Part shown: piece after piece, positions 54,765 to 62,496 of the stretch
Layout: each line of letters begins with the position of its first letter
Numbering within the stretch: the first letter of the stretch is position 1
Source of the DNA: Sunxiuqinia elliptica
Lineage (GTDB): Bacteria > Bacteroidota > Bacteroidia > Bacteroidales > Prolixibacteraceae
Direction of reading: 5' to 3'
DNA: 64,000 nucleotides
Assembly: GCF_900113005.1 (NCBI RefSeq)
Contig: NZ_FONW01000014.1
Location: 45,546 to 109,545 of the forward strand
The notes under the pieces: generated by a model
Database searches by the model: none
Told to the model about the DNA's origin: nothing
Seen by the model: only the letters and a program-made list of their open reading frames with translations
Program-made: the position numbers and the translations under genes

Positions 54765-57700
54765 TACCAGTACAACTTACCATACAAGGTTTGTATTCTT
54801 ATCAGGAAAAACAAACCATCGATTTTACAAAACTAACAGCTGCCAATCTGTTTGGGATTTTCGGAACAGTAGGTAGTGGAAAGTCCTCCATTTTGGAAGC
54901 TATTACTTTTGCCATTTATGGGCGAACTGACCGGCTAAATCTTTCAGGAGACAATCGTTACTACAACATGATGAACCTGAAATCGAATGAACTACTCATC
55001 GATTTTATTTTTGAAACAGGTAAAGAGCAAACTGCTTATCGGGCGACAGTAAAAGGCAAACGCAACGGAAGAAATTTTGAAGATGTAAAAGCGTTGGACC
55101 GATCGGCTTACCAGAAAAATGGTAACGAGTGGATCCCTATCGAAACATCAGCGCTCGAACAGGCGATCGGGTTGAGTTACGACAACTTTAAACGTACGAT
55201 CATCATCCCACAGGGACAGTTTCAGGAGTTCTTGCAATTAGGAAATAAGGACCGCACTCAAATGATGAAGGAACTTTTTAATCTCGGGAAGTTCGAATTT
55301 TATTATAAAGTAACCTCGCTCGAAAACAAAAATAATGCACAAAAGCAGAACCTCGAAGGCCAGTTGCAGCAATTGAGAGCTGTTGATCCTGAACAACTAG
55401 AAGTGTACAAAACACAACTGGAGCAACTTGAAAATGAACTTAAAGAACAGAATCAGAAACTCTCAGTATATCAGAAAAGAGAAGAAGAACTTCGGAAACT
55501 TCAGGACTTGGCCCGGCGAAAATCAGAGGCTGAAAAAGCATTCAAATCGTTGCACGACCAAGAGTCAATTGTTAAGCAGTTGGAACAAAGGATTTTGCGT
55601 TACGAACAGTGTGTAATTCAGTTTAAACATTTACTGGATGGCTTAAAATCGACAAACGAAAAAGTGCTGGCCCGCGAAAAACAGCTTCAGCAGGATGAGA
55701 AAAAACTCAAGTTGCAGGATGACGAAATCGGAGCCCTGAACCGGAAATTAGAGGCATTAAAGCCTGCTTATGAAAAACGGGAAGAGTTGAAGCAAAAAGC
55801 AGATGAGTTTGGCCGATTAGCACAAATGAAAACACTGGAGCAAACCATTTCAAAAGAAAATGAACGGCTACAGAAAGGAATGCAAGTTTGTGGTGAATAT
55901 GAAAAAAATCTGGAACAACTAAAGATTCAGAAACAAGAGGTGGAGGCACTGATTAAAGTCTCAAAAGGGAAGATGCCCGATCTGGAACTGTTATCCGCGG
56001 TTAAAAACTGGTACACCGAGAAAAATCTTCTCGAAAAGGAACTCCCGGGAATTCAAAAGGAGTTGGAAGAAAATAAGAATGCTACTTCTACGTTGCAAAA
56101 TTCCGTGGCCAAACTATTGGAAAGAGCCGGCCTTGGGCAACAAGCAGAAACAGAATATTCCAATATCGTTCAGAGCTTAAAGGATAAAACTAAGAAAGAA
56201 AAGGAAAAGCAGAACGTGCTGAATGAGCAGGAAAGTCATATGCGGGTAAAAGCACAGTTGAAAGCCTATTCCGAGAATTTGGAAGAAGGAGCGCCATGTC
56301 CGCTTTGCGGTTCGTTGCATCACCCGGATGTTTTAAAAACCGAAGACCTGAATGATACGCTGTTGAAGCTTACTGCAGAAAAACAGGCAAACGAAAAAGC
56401 ATTGGAACAGCTGTTAGATTGGATAAGCCGCATAAATCTACTCAGCAAACAACAAGAGATGATTCAGCAGCAAAAAAAATCTTTGTTGCAAAAACAAAAG
56501 ACTCAGCAGGAAAGAATCGAGGCTCATGCAAAGAAATTTACCTGGGAGAATTATCGTGTGGAAACCGAACTGGAAAAGGCGTTTCAGGAAGCAAGGCGTA
56601 TTCAGGGCGAATTGAAAAAGCAGGATGATTTACTTGAGAAGCTAGGGAAAGATATTGATAAGAAAGGGAATGATTTCAAACGGTTTCAGTTGGAAGTCGA
56701 TAAAATCAGAACTATTTTAACGGTACAGCAAACTGAACTAAAAACGCTGGAAAAGCAACTTCGATTGATAAAAGCCGAAACTTATGAGGATGTTAAAATT
56801 GAAGGGATTGAAGCAGAAAAAAGTAAGCTGCAGAAGGAACATAGCGGGTTAGAAAAATCTTTTTCCGAAATCACTCAGCAGATAACGGAGAAAAGCAAAC
56901 TACGCGATACCTTGTCTGGTGGCGTACAGGCTGGCAAAAAGGAGCTTGAGCAGGATAAACACAGCTTGGAGAACTTGAAACAGCAAATACAAGAACAGCT
57001 GGAGAAATCGACTTACAATTCCATAGAAGAGGTTACAGTGATTTTGTCGGAATCGTTTAATCCGGATAAGGAAAAACAACGCATAATTCATTTTAAAGAT
57101 CAGCATTTAAGCGCTAAGTCGTTGTTGGAGCAATTACAGAAAGAAATAGGCGAACGTGTATATGATAAGGAAATACATCAGAAATTAAATGCAGACATTG
57201 CTTTGTTAAAGGAACAGCTTGCTCGGCAGAACCAGGAGCAGGGGAAAATTGCAGAACAGCTAAAAAAACTTGAAAAAGATTTGAAAAGCCAGGCTGTACT
57301 TCGTAAAGAATTGGAAAAGATGGAGTTTCGGGCAGAGAATCTCAAAACAATGAAATCGTTGTTTAAAGCCAGTGGATTTGTTAATTATATCTCCTCTGTA
57401 TACCTGCAAAATTTATGCAATGCAGCCAATGATCGTTTCTTCCAACTTACACGGCAAAAGCTGAGCTTGGAAATCACCCCCGACAATAATTTTCAGGTGC
57501 GCGATTTTATGAATGGTGGAAAAATCAGAAGTGTGAAAACACTTTCCGGTGGGCAGACATTTCAGGCCGCTTTATCTTTGGCTTTGGCACTGGCCGATAA
57601 CATCCAGAAAATTACCGAATCGAACCAGAACTTTTTCTTCCTCGACGAAGGATTTGGTTCCCTGGACAAAGAATCGCTGGGAGTTGTTTTTGATACGCTA

Positions 57701-57838
57701 AAATCGTTGCGAAAAGAAAATCGTATTGTTGGTGTTATTTCACATGTCGAAGAAATGCAGCAGGAAATTGAAGTTCACCTTCGAATTGATAATCAAGAAG
57801 AACGAGGAAGCCGAATTTGGACAAGTTGGATGGAGTGA
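54761..57838 (+). CDS. sbcC: SbcCD nuclease subunit C (Rad50-like ATPase)
   Basis: The 1025-residue SMC-like ATPase starts with Walker A in FGTVGSGKSSILEAITFA (near residue 36). Long coiled coils flank the zinc hook CPLCGSLHHP near residue 515, and the C-terminus has the signature LSGGQTFQAALSLALA and Walker B NFFFLDEGFGSLD. The ATGA overlap couples it to sbcD. It is the last gene before a 1.4-kb non-coding gap. Confidence 0.95.
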   Translation: MIPVQLTIQGLYSYQEKQTIDFTKLTAANLFGIFGTVGSGKSSILEAITFAIYGRTDRLNLSGDNRYYNMMNLKSNELLIDFIFETGKEQTAYRATVKGKRNGRNFEDVKALDRSAYQKNGNEWIPIETSALEQAIGLSYDNFKRTIIIPQGQFQEFLQLGNKDRTQMMKELFNLGKFEFYYKVTSLENKNNAQKQNLEGQLQQLRAVDPEQLEVYKTQLEQLENELKEQNQKLSVYQKREEELRKLQDLARRKSEAEKAFKSLHDQESIVKQLEQRILRYEQCVIQFKHLLDGLKSTNEKVLAREKQLQQDEKKLKLQDDEIGALNRKLEALKPAYEKREELKQKADEFGRLAQMKTLEQTISKENERLQKGMQVCGEYEKNLEQLKIQKQEVEALIKVSKGKMPDLELLSAVKNWYTEKNLLEKELPGIQKELEENKNATSTLQNSVAKLLERAGLGQQAETEYSNIVQSLKDKTKKEKEKQNVLNEQESHMRVKAQLKAYSENLEEGAPCPLCGSLHHPDVLKTEDLNDTLLKLTAEKQANEKALEQLLDWISRINLLSKQQEMIQQQKKSLLQKQKTQQERIEAHAKKFTWENYRVETELEKAFQEARRIQGELKKQDDLLEKLGKDIDKKGNDFKRFQLEVDKIRTILTVQQTELKTLEKQLRLIKAETYEDVKIEGIEAEKSKLQKEHSGLEKSFSEITQQITEKSKLRDTLSGGVQAGKKELEQDKHSLENLKQQIQEQLEKSTYNSIEEVTVILSESFNPDKEKQRIIHFKDQHLSAKSLLEQLQKEIGERVYDKEIHQKLNADIALLKEQLARQNQEQGKIAEQLKKLEKDLKSQAVLRKELEKMEFRAENLKTMKSLFKASGFVNYISSVYLQNLCNAANDRFFQLTRQKLSLEITPDNNFQVRDFMNGGKIRSVKTLSGGQTFQAALSLALALADNIQKITESNQNFFFLDEGFGSLDKESLGVVFDTLKSLRKENRIVGVISHVEEMQQEIEVHLRIDNQEERGSRIWTSWME

Positions 57839-58134
57839 ATAGATTTAAAGAAGATTGTTCTGTATTGTGTTTACTCAGCTTAAATGAATGGACTCTTCAT
57901 TTAAATCAAATCAGTAAAAATCAAAAATACAGGTTAATCACAAAGAGACTTGGTTTGAAAGAGAAGCAGTAGTTAAAATACAGAGATGATCAACTCCCTA
58001 AACTCGAATCAAGTGTAGTGTAATGATTGTTGGACTGATGAGCTAAAATAAGAATGGCTAAATTGGAAAAAAGACTGCTTTTTGATCATAGTTACGTTAG
58101 TAATGAGCTGTTTTCTTGAATCGATGAGCCTTTT

Positions 58135-58222
58135 TTAATCGCACCAGGCTGGAATTGAAATGACGGAATTGAAGGAAGCAACGAAGCCGGAGGATATCTA
58201 TTAATCGCACCAAACTGGAATT
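58135..58222. repeat. Two copies of a 22-bp repeat (spacing 66 bp)
   Basis: TTAATCGCACCA followed by two variable bases and CTGGAATT occurs at 58135-58156 and again at 58201-58222. I do not recognise the element; the copies are direct, not inverted. Confidence 0.55.
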
Positions 58223-58261
58223 ACGAATTCATTTTAGCTTTGATTACGCTTTTAAACATTT

Positions 58262-58289
58262 AAGTCAGCGCAAGTTCGCTGACTTTTTG
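58262..58289 (+). terminator. Terminator-like hairpin
   Basis: AAGTCAGCG and CGCTGACTT flank the loop CAAGTT and are followed by T5. It is over 400 bp beyond sbcC, so it may mark the end of an unseen transcript. Confidence 0.65.
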
Positions 58290-58315
58290 TGTGGATAGGA
58301 GCGTATGAAAACAAC

Positions 58316-58340
58316 AAAAGCTGCAAAAAATGCAGCTTTT
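58316..58340 (+). terminator. Second terminator-like hairpin
   Basis: AAAAGCTGCA and TGCAGCTTTT flank a run of A as loop; T-rich ends follow on both strands. It is 27 bp past the previous hairpin. Confidence 0.55.
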
Positions 58341-58757
58341 TGTGCCCAGTAAAGGACGATTTTGTATTTTGTTATGCGCTTAAAATCAGATTCTTGTATT
58401 TGCCTGTTTTTTTTGTTCTCGGTAAAGTCTCTCTTTTAGTTCAATGATATTATTTCCAGTATCAAATATACGAAAATAGATTATTATTTAGCTCTGTTTT
58501 GTGTTAGGATTCGAATTCTACTTATAAGAAATGCTATATATCAATTATGTATTGAAAAAGTTGTTAATGCTAGTTGCAATGCAGGTGTGTTTATATCCTA
58601 TATTTATTCGAGTAACTGGTGAAAAATGAACTTATTTTCGTAGTGGAGTGTACTTCTTTTGCTTTCTCAATATTGTACTCAATAGTTCTCGAAGAAAAAG
58701 TAGTCAAAAAAATAAAAGGAGGCTCATTGAAATGCCAGTTCGGAAAAAAATAAAGGC

Positions 58758-58818
58758 TGTCCTGCCAACTGAATTAATTGCTTGCAAATCTTATAATACA
58801 GCATCAAATGGCAGGACA
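58758..58818. repeat. 10-bp inverted repeat with 41-bp spacer
   Basis: TGTCCTGCCA (58758-58767) and TGGCAGGACA (58809-58818) are exact inverse copies. A similar GTCC/GGAC stem appears in the third attC-like site (63854-63878). Confidence 0.5.
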
Positions 58819-59214
58819 CTCGTCTTGGTCTTGTGTTTTTTAAGTAACGAACTGGTTATTTTGAGTGTTCTTTTTAGGAGTTGATGAATTGAAATAAGCT
58901 GGATCTTAAAAAATAAACAAAGGTGTTTGCGAAATGAAATGGAGCCAACATGTTTGTTCTTGCATCCGAGACTGAAAGCCGGAAGAATGGAGGCTTTCTG
59001 TCGCAGACATAATTAGATAAGAAATGCGGCTCGGAGACTAACTCAGGTCTTAAATTTAATGGAGCAATGATGCTTATTAGCTCAAAACAGAATGGTCAAA
59101 GTCAATATATATATATATATTCAAAAAGAGGCTCTAAAACAGGTTTCGTTTCCCGTTCGCAAGTTGACAAAATGAATTATATTTCACTAAATTGCAGGAA
59201 GAAAAACCGAATCG

Positions 59215-60348
59215 ATGCCCCTAACTTCGAAAATCATTACGCTAAAGAAAGCCCATCATCGAGGGGAGGATGTTGTATTGCTGCGTTTTAATTATGATGT
59301 TGAGCTGACTAACCGGATGAAACAGCTTGAAGGGGCGAGCTGGAGCCAAACCATGAAGAGTTGGTATATCCCCGAGCAGGAATTTGATTTGCCATTGTTT
59401 GTCAGGATATTTCAAGGAATAGCAGAAATCGATCATTCTTTTAAAAGTCAACGGCCCCAAACTGATTCAAAATTAAATAAGCGAAAAGCTTATTTTTACC
59501 GACACCAAATAACTTTGCCCCAAGGATACCTGGAGATATTGGTACAAAAACGCTACAGCCAAAGTACGATCTCAACTTACACTGCTTATTTAAAAGACTT
59601 TATTTATCATTTCAAAGACCGGAACTTGCATGACATTGAAGTTCAAGAGATCAATGAATATATTTTATCACTAATTCAACTGTCAGATATATCTGGTAGT
59701 GAACAAAACCAGCGAATTAATGCCATCAAGTTTTATTATGAAAAAGTTTTAGGGCGTGAAAGACAATTGATTCATATTGAACGTCCTCGTAGAGAAAGGG
59801 TTTTACCCGATACTTTGAGTAAAAGTGATATTCAGGCAATATTTAAGAATACGCCAAATAATAAACACAGGTGTATGTTAGAATTAACTTATTCTGCTGG
59901 ATTAAGAAGAAGTGAAGTTCTGAACCTAAAAATCAATGATATTGATTCGAAAAGGATGCTCATAAAAATAAGAGGTGGAAAAGGGAAGAAGGATCGTTAT
60001 TCACTATTGTCCAAGAGTGTTTTAGTGCATCTGCGTGAATATTTCATAGCATATAAACCCGAGAAATGGCTTTTTGAGGGGCGGGATGGCAAACAATATT
60101 CGAGTACGAGCATCACCCGGGTTCTTAAAAAATCTGCACAAAAGGCTGGCATCAAAAAACGAGTACATCTGCATATGTTGCGACACTCATTTGCGACTCA
60201 CTTGCTCGAACAAGGAACCAACTTGAGAGTAATTCAAAATTTACTAGGGCATGAAAATATTCAAACAACAGAGATTTATACTCATGTTTCGAATTTAGAG
60301 ATTCAAAAAGTTATTAACCCGATAGATGAAATTATAAGTAAAACATGA
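59215..60348 (+). CDS. Tyrosine recombinase of the cassette array (Xer-like)
   Basis: The 377-residue recombinase has an N-terminal extension of about 80 residues, a SAM-like core-binding domain (KRYSQSTISTYTAYLKDFI), and a catalytic domain with R231 (SAGLRRSEV), K256 (GGKGKKDR), H320 and R323 (HMLRHSFATHLLEQG), H346 (LLGHENIQTT) and Y355 (EIYTHVSN). The Lys-to-His distance is 64 residues; in XerD it is 72 and in IntI1 106, so the IntI-specific insertion is absent. The cassette array starts 94 bp after its stop, in the same orientation. It should integrate and excise the cassettes; this is inferred from position and the repeats. Confidence 0.9.
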   Translation: MPLTSKIITLKKAHHRGEDVVLLRFNYDVELTNRMKQLEGASWSQTMKSWYIPEQEFDLPLFVRIFQGIAEIDHSFKSQRPQTDSKLNKRKAYFYRHQITLPQGYLEILVQKRYSQSTISTYTAYLKDFIYHFKDRNLHDIEVQEINEYILSLIQLSDISGSEQNQRINAIKFYYEKVLGRERQLIHIERPRRERVLPDTLSKSDIQAIFKNTPNNKHRCMLELTYSAGLRRSEVLNLKINDIDSKRMLIKIRGGKGKKDRYSLLSKSVLVHLREYFIAYKPEKWLFEGRDGKQYSSTSITRVLKKSAQKAGIKKRVHLHMLRHSFATHLLEQGTNLRVIQNLLGHENIQTTEIYTHVSNLEIQKVINPIDEIISKT

Positions 60349-60442
60349 ATTGTTGCATTTACAATACTATTTTATTGGAAATGACACATTTTGTCACACA
60401 TATAAAAAAAATAAAGTGCATAAATGTGTTATTCCAGATACG
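60349..60442 (+). promoter_or_regulatory. Candidate attI-like site and leader of the array
   Basis: The 94 bp between the recombinase stop and the first GTTAGCCGC core contain an inverted repeat TGACA-CATTT-TGTCA (60382-60396) and an AT-rich tract. The first core (60442-60450) would be the crossover point of the primary site. A cassette promoter could lie here, but I could not identify a clear one. Confidence 0.45.
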
Positions 60443-60454
60443 TTAGCCGCAAGG

Positions 60455-60775
60455 CTAGCCACCATTTACAATTAGCGCAATTTTAATAATTATAGTTTCA
60501 ATTAGCTTATAAGTGGTGTTTAATAGTATTGCAGCAATAAATCCAATCATTAAAGGTTTTGCGTTGTCAAAGAAGTAAGCCCAGCGGCTAACATTTTGTA
60601 TAGGTAATGCGGGTTCTGTTCTCGTTTTTACCTCGTTCGCTTCCCTTATTCTAATCTTAACTATATCATCTACAATATCAGCTCCTAAATCACTATTTAA
60701 TCTAGGAGTTAGCTTTGTGTTTTTAGATGTATGAAGCTTACTTATCTGCTCATTAATTAAATCCTTTGTTTTCAT
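60455..60775 (-). CDS. Cassette 1: small membrane protein, reverse orientation
   Basis: The 106-residue product has a hydrophilic N-terminus (MKTKDLINEQISKLHTSKNT) and a hydrophobic C-terminus (PLMIGFIAAILLNTTYKLIETIIIKIALI), probably one or two membrane helices. I recognise no family. The gene lies opposite to the cassette direction, and its first 60 codons lie inside the attC-like site (60584-60869), which is remarkable. The stop is 13 bp from the cassette start. Expression from an external promoter is not obvious, so a promoter of its own is likely. Confidence 0.6.
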   Translation of the reverse strand: MKTKDLINEQISKLHTSKNTKLTPRLNSDLGADIVDDIVKIRIREANEVKTRTEPALPIQNVSRWAYFFDNAKPLMIGFIAAILLNTTYKLIETIIIKIALIVNGG

Positions 60776-60869
60776 AATCGCTCTCTAATTAGTTTATTTA
60801 AAGTTTATTTTCTCGTTTGTGCATCGGTGCGTGTTTTCCGCACTACCCATACAATTTACCGTTATGCGC
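60584..60869 (+). other. attC-like site of cassette 1 (286 nt)
   Basis: R''-box GCGGCTAAC (60584-60592) and arm TTGTATAGGTAATGCGG (60596-60612) face arm CCGCACTACCCATACAA (60838-60854) with 15 of 17 bases complementary, then the core GTTATGCGC (60861-60869). The 225 bases between the arms form an unusually long variable terminal structure that contains coding sequence. Confidence 0.75.
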
Positions 60870-60907
60870 AAGCAATGGAAAATTGAAATCTAACTAAACA
60901 AAGATAT

Positions 60908-62263
60908 ATGCCAAGTAAAATGTGGGAAAGCCTTGGATTCAGAGAAAATCCATATAATACCAAACCTCTCAATATTTCAAAACAAGATGTTGAGCTTCTA
61001 ATGGGGCGTGAAAATGAACAAATTGACTTTCTAACTGCAATAGAATCTGAAGAACAAGGAATTTTTGTTTTATCAGGAGTACCTGGAGTTGGTAAAACTA
61101 GCTTCCTAAATGTTCAACAGTTTTTGTTAGAAAGTGGCGAAGCTGATTTTGGACCAAGATTACTTGCTGCAAGACAATTATGTCCAATTCAACAATATGA
61201 TGAACCAAAATTTATTGCTCAACGATGCATCCAGTCTTTTTGTAAATCAATCGAAGAATATTGTAATATTACTAATAAATCTGTGCCATCGGAAACATCC
61301 AAAGTCTCAGCATGGATACATCAAAATAAACCAGCAACAATAAATTTTGGATTATCTTACTTGGGTACAGGAGTGACCGCAGGTAGAGAAGTCCATTTGC
61401 CATCTGTTCAGTCTACCACCTTTGAGACATTGGCCGAAATAATTGAAACATTATCTTTAGAAGTAAAGAACAAATTAAATTTTGAAGGGAGTTTTATTGT
61501 TTTAGATAATATCGAAAATTTGCAAGACGATGAATTAAGCCAATGTCTTACGACATTTAGAGATACCTTATTTACAATCCCAAACATATGGTGGATATTA
61601 ATCGGACAAAGTGGTTTGTCGAGCTTAATTCAATCAACAAATCCTAAAGTATTCCAAAGATTGTCCGCAGGCATAGAACTTAAACCAATCAGTGTAGAAA
61701 ATTTAATTAAAGCCGTTGACATAAGGGTAAAAACATTTCATGAGACAAAAAACAATGGCTCTTCACTAATTACCAAAAAGGTGTACTTAAAACTATTTGA
61801 ATCATCAAATGGTGAAATTCGTTTTGTTTTCAAATATTGCCAAAATATCTGCATTAAACTTGTACAGCTTATCAGAAAAGAATTGGTTGAGAAGAATCAA
61901 AAAATGACAGTTGAGTCTTTTAATAGGTTAATGGGGCAACATTTAATAAAAAATCAAATTGATGACGATTTCTCACATACCTGTCTTAACGTAATAGTTC
62001 GAGAAGAATTTGAAGGTTATTATCACAGCACTGAGGAAAAACAAATACTAAAAAGAATAGGAGAACTAGGAAAAGTAAATTCAAAAGATTTTAAAGAATT
62101 TTCCGAGTTTGGAATAAAAACGATGCAAGATTTTACTCAAAATGTGCTCATTAAATTTAGAGAACAACAATTGCTTTTGCGTAGACAAGAAGGTAAGAAA
62201 ATAACTTACGAACTTAGAGGGATTTCAGTTTTTGCAATGGAATACGGATTACTGAATGAATAA
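60908..62263 (+). CDS. Cassette 2: AAA/ORC-like ATPase
   Basis: The 451-residue protein has Walker A GVPGVGKTS at residues 57-65 and Walker B FIVLDNIEN at 196-204, with a following IGQSGL sensor-1-like strand. A winged-helix-like C-terminus ends the protein. This layout resembles ORC1/Cdc6-like or KAP/NACHT-type signalling ATPases, many of which occur in phage-defence modules. No nuclease or effector domain is visible. It starts 46 bp after the cassette boundary and stops 5 bp before the R''-box, so the gene fills the cassette. Function unknown. Confidence 0.75.
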   Translation: MPSKMWESLGFRENPYNTKPLNISKQDVELLMGRENEQIDFLTAIESEEQGIFVLSGVPGVGKTSFLNVQQFLLESGEADFGPRLLAARQLCPIQQYDEPKFIAQRCIQSFCKSIEEYCNITNKSVPSETSKVSAWIHQNKPATINFGLSYLGTGVTAGREVHLPSVQSTTFETLAEIIETLSLEVKNKLNFEGSFIVLDNIENLQDDELSQCLTTFRDTLFTIPNIWWILIGQSGLSSLIQSTNPKVFQRLSAGIELKPISVENLIKAVDIRVKTFHETKNNGSSLITKKVYLKLFESSNGEIRFVFKYCQNICIKLVQLIRKELVEKNQKMTVESFNRLMGQHLIKNQIDDDFSHTCLNVIVREEFEGYYHSTEEKQILKRIGELGKVNSKDFKEFSEFGIKTMQDFTQNVLIKFREQQLLLRRQEGKKITYELRGISVFAMEYGLLNE

Positions 62264-62268
62264 TGCCA

Positions 62269-62463
62269 GCGCATAACAAAAGCTATATGTAATGCGGGAT
62301 TCAGCGGGTAATTCAACCGCAGCTCTCCGTTGCAACAACGCCAATTCGTCTTTGACGATTTGGCTATAAAAACAAAAATATGAATAAACGAATTGGCTCA
62401 GTGTGTAATTGAAAGGGCGGAGCTATGAAGTCCCGCACTCCACATAGCCAAACCGTTATGTGC
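62269..62463 (+). other. attC-like site of cassette 2 (195 nt)
   Basis: R''-box GCGCATAAC (62269-62277), arm CTATATGTAATGCGGGA (62283-62299) facing TCCCGCACTCCACATAG (62431-62447) with 14 of 17 bases complementary, and core GTTATGTGC (62455-62463). An inner hairpin GCCAATTCGTC/GACGATTTGGC has 10 of 11 pairs. Confidence 0.85.
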
Positions 62464-62496
62464 AAGCTTAAATAAAGAACCTGAAGACCATCACAA

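Larger units (their letters stand above)
57839..59214. other. Non-coding gap upstream of the recombinase
   Basis: No gene is convincing; frames at 58648-58884 and 59067-59291 have no domain and overlap repeats. Two terminators lie at 58262-58289 and 58316-58340, small repeats at 58135-58222 and 58758-58818, a GAAAGCC/GGCTTTC stem at 58974-58998, and an alternating TA run near 59105-59121 upstream of the recombinase start. Confidence 0.55.

Noticed and set aside
58648..58884. 78-codon frame in the non-coding gap
   Set aside because: It runs through the inverted repeat, has no start context or similarity, and is likely chance.
59215..60348. Calling the recombinase a canonical IntI
   Set aside because: The catalytic Lys-to-His spacing leaves no room for the IntI-specific insertion, so I kept the neutral name tyrosine recombinase.
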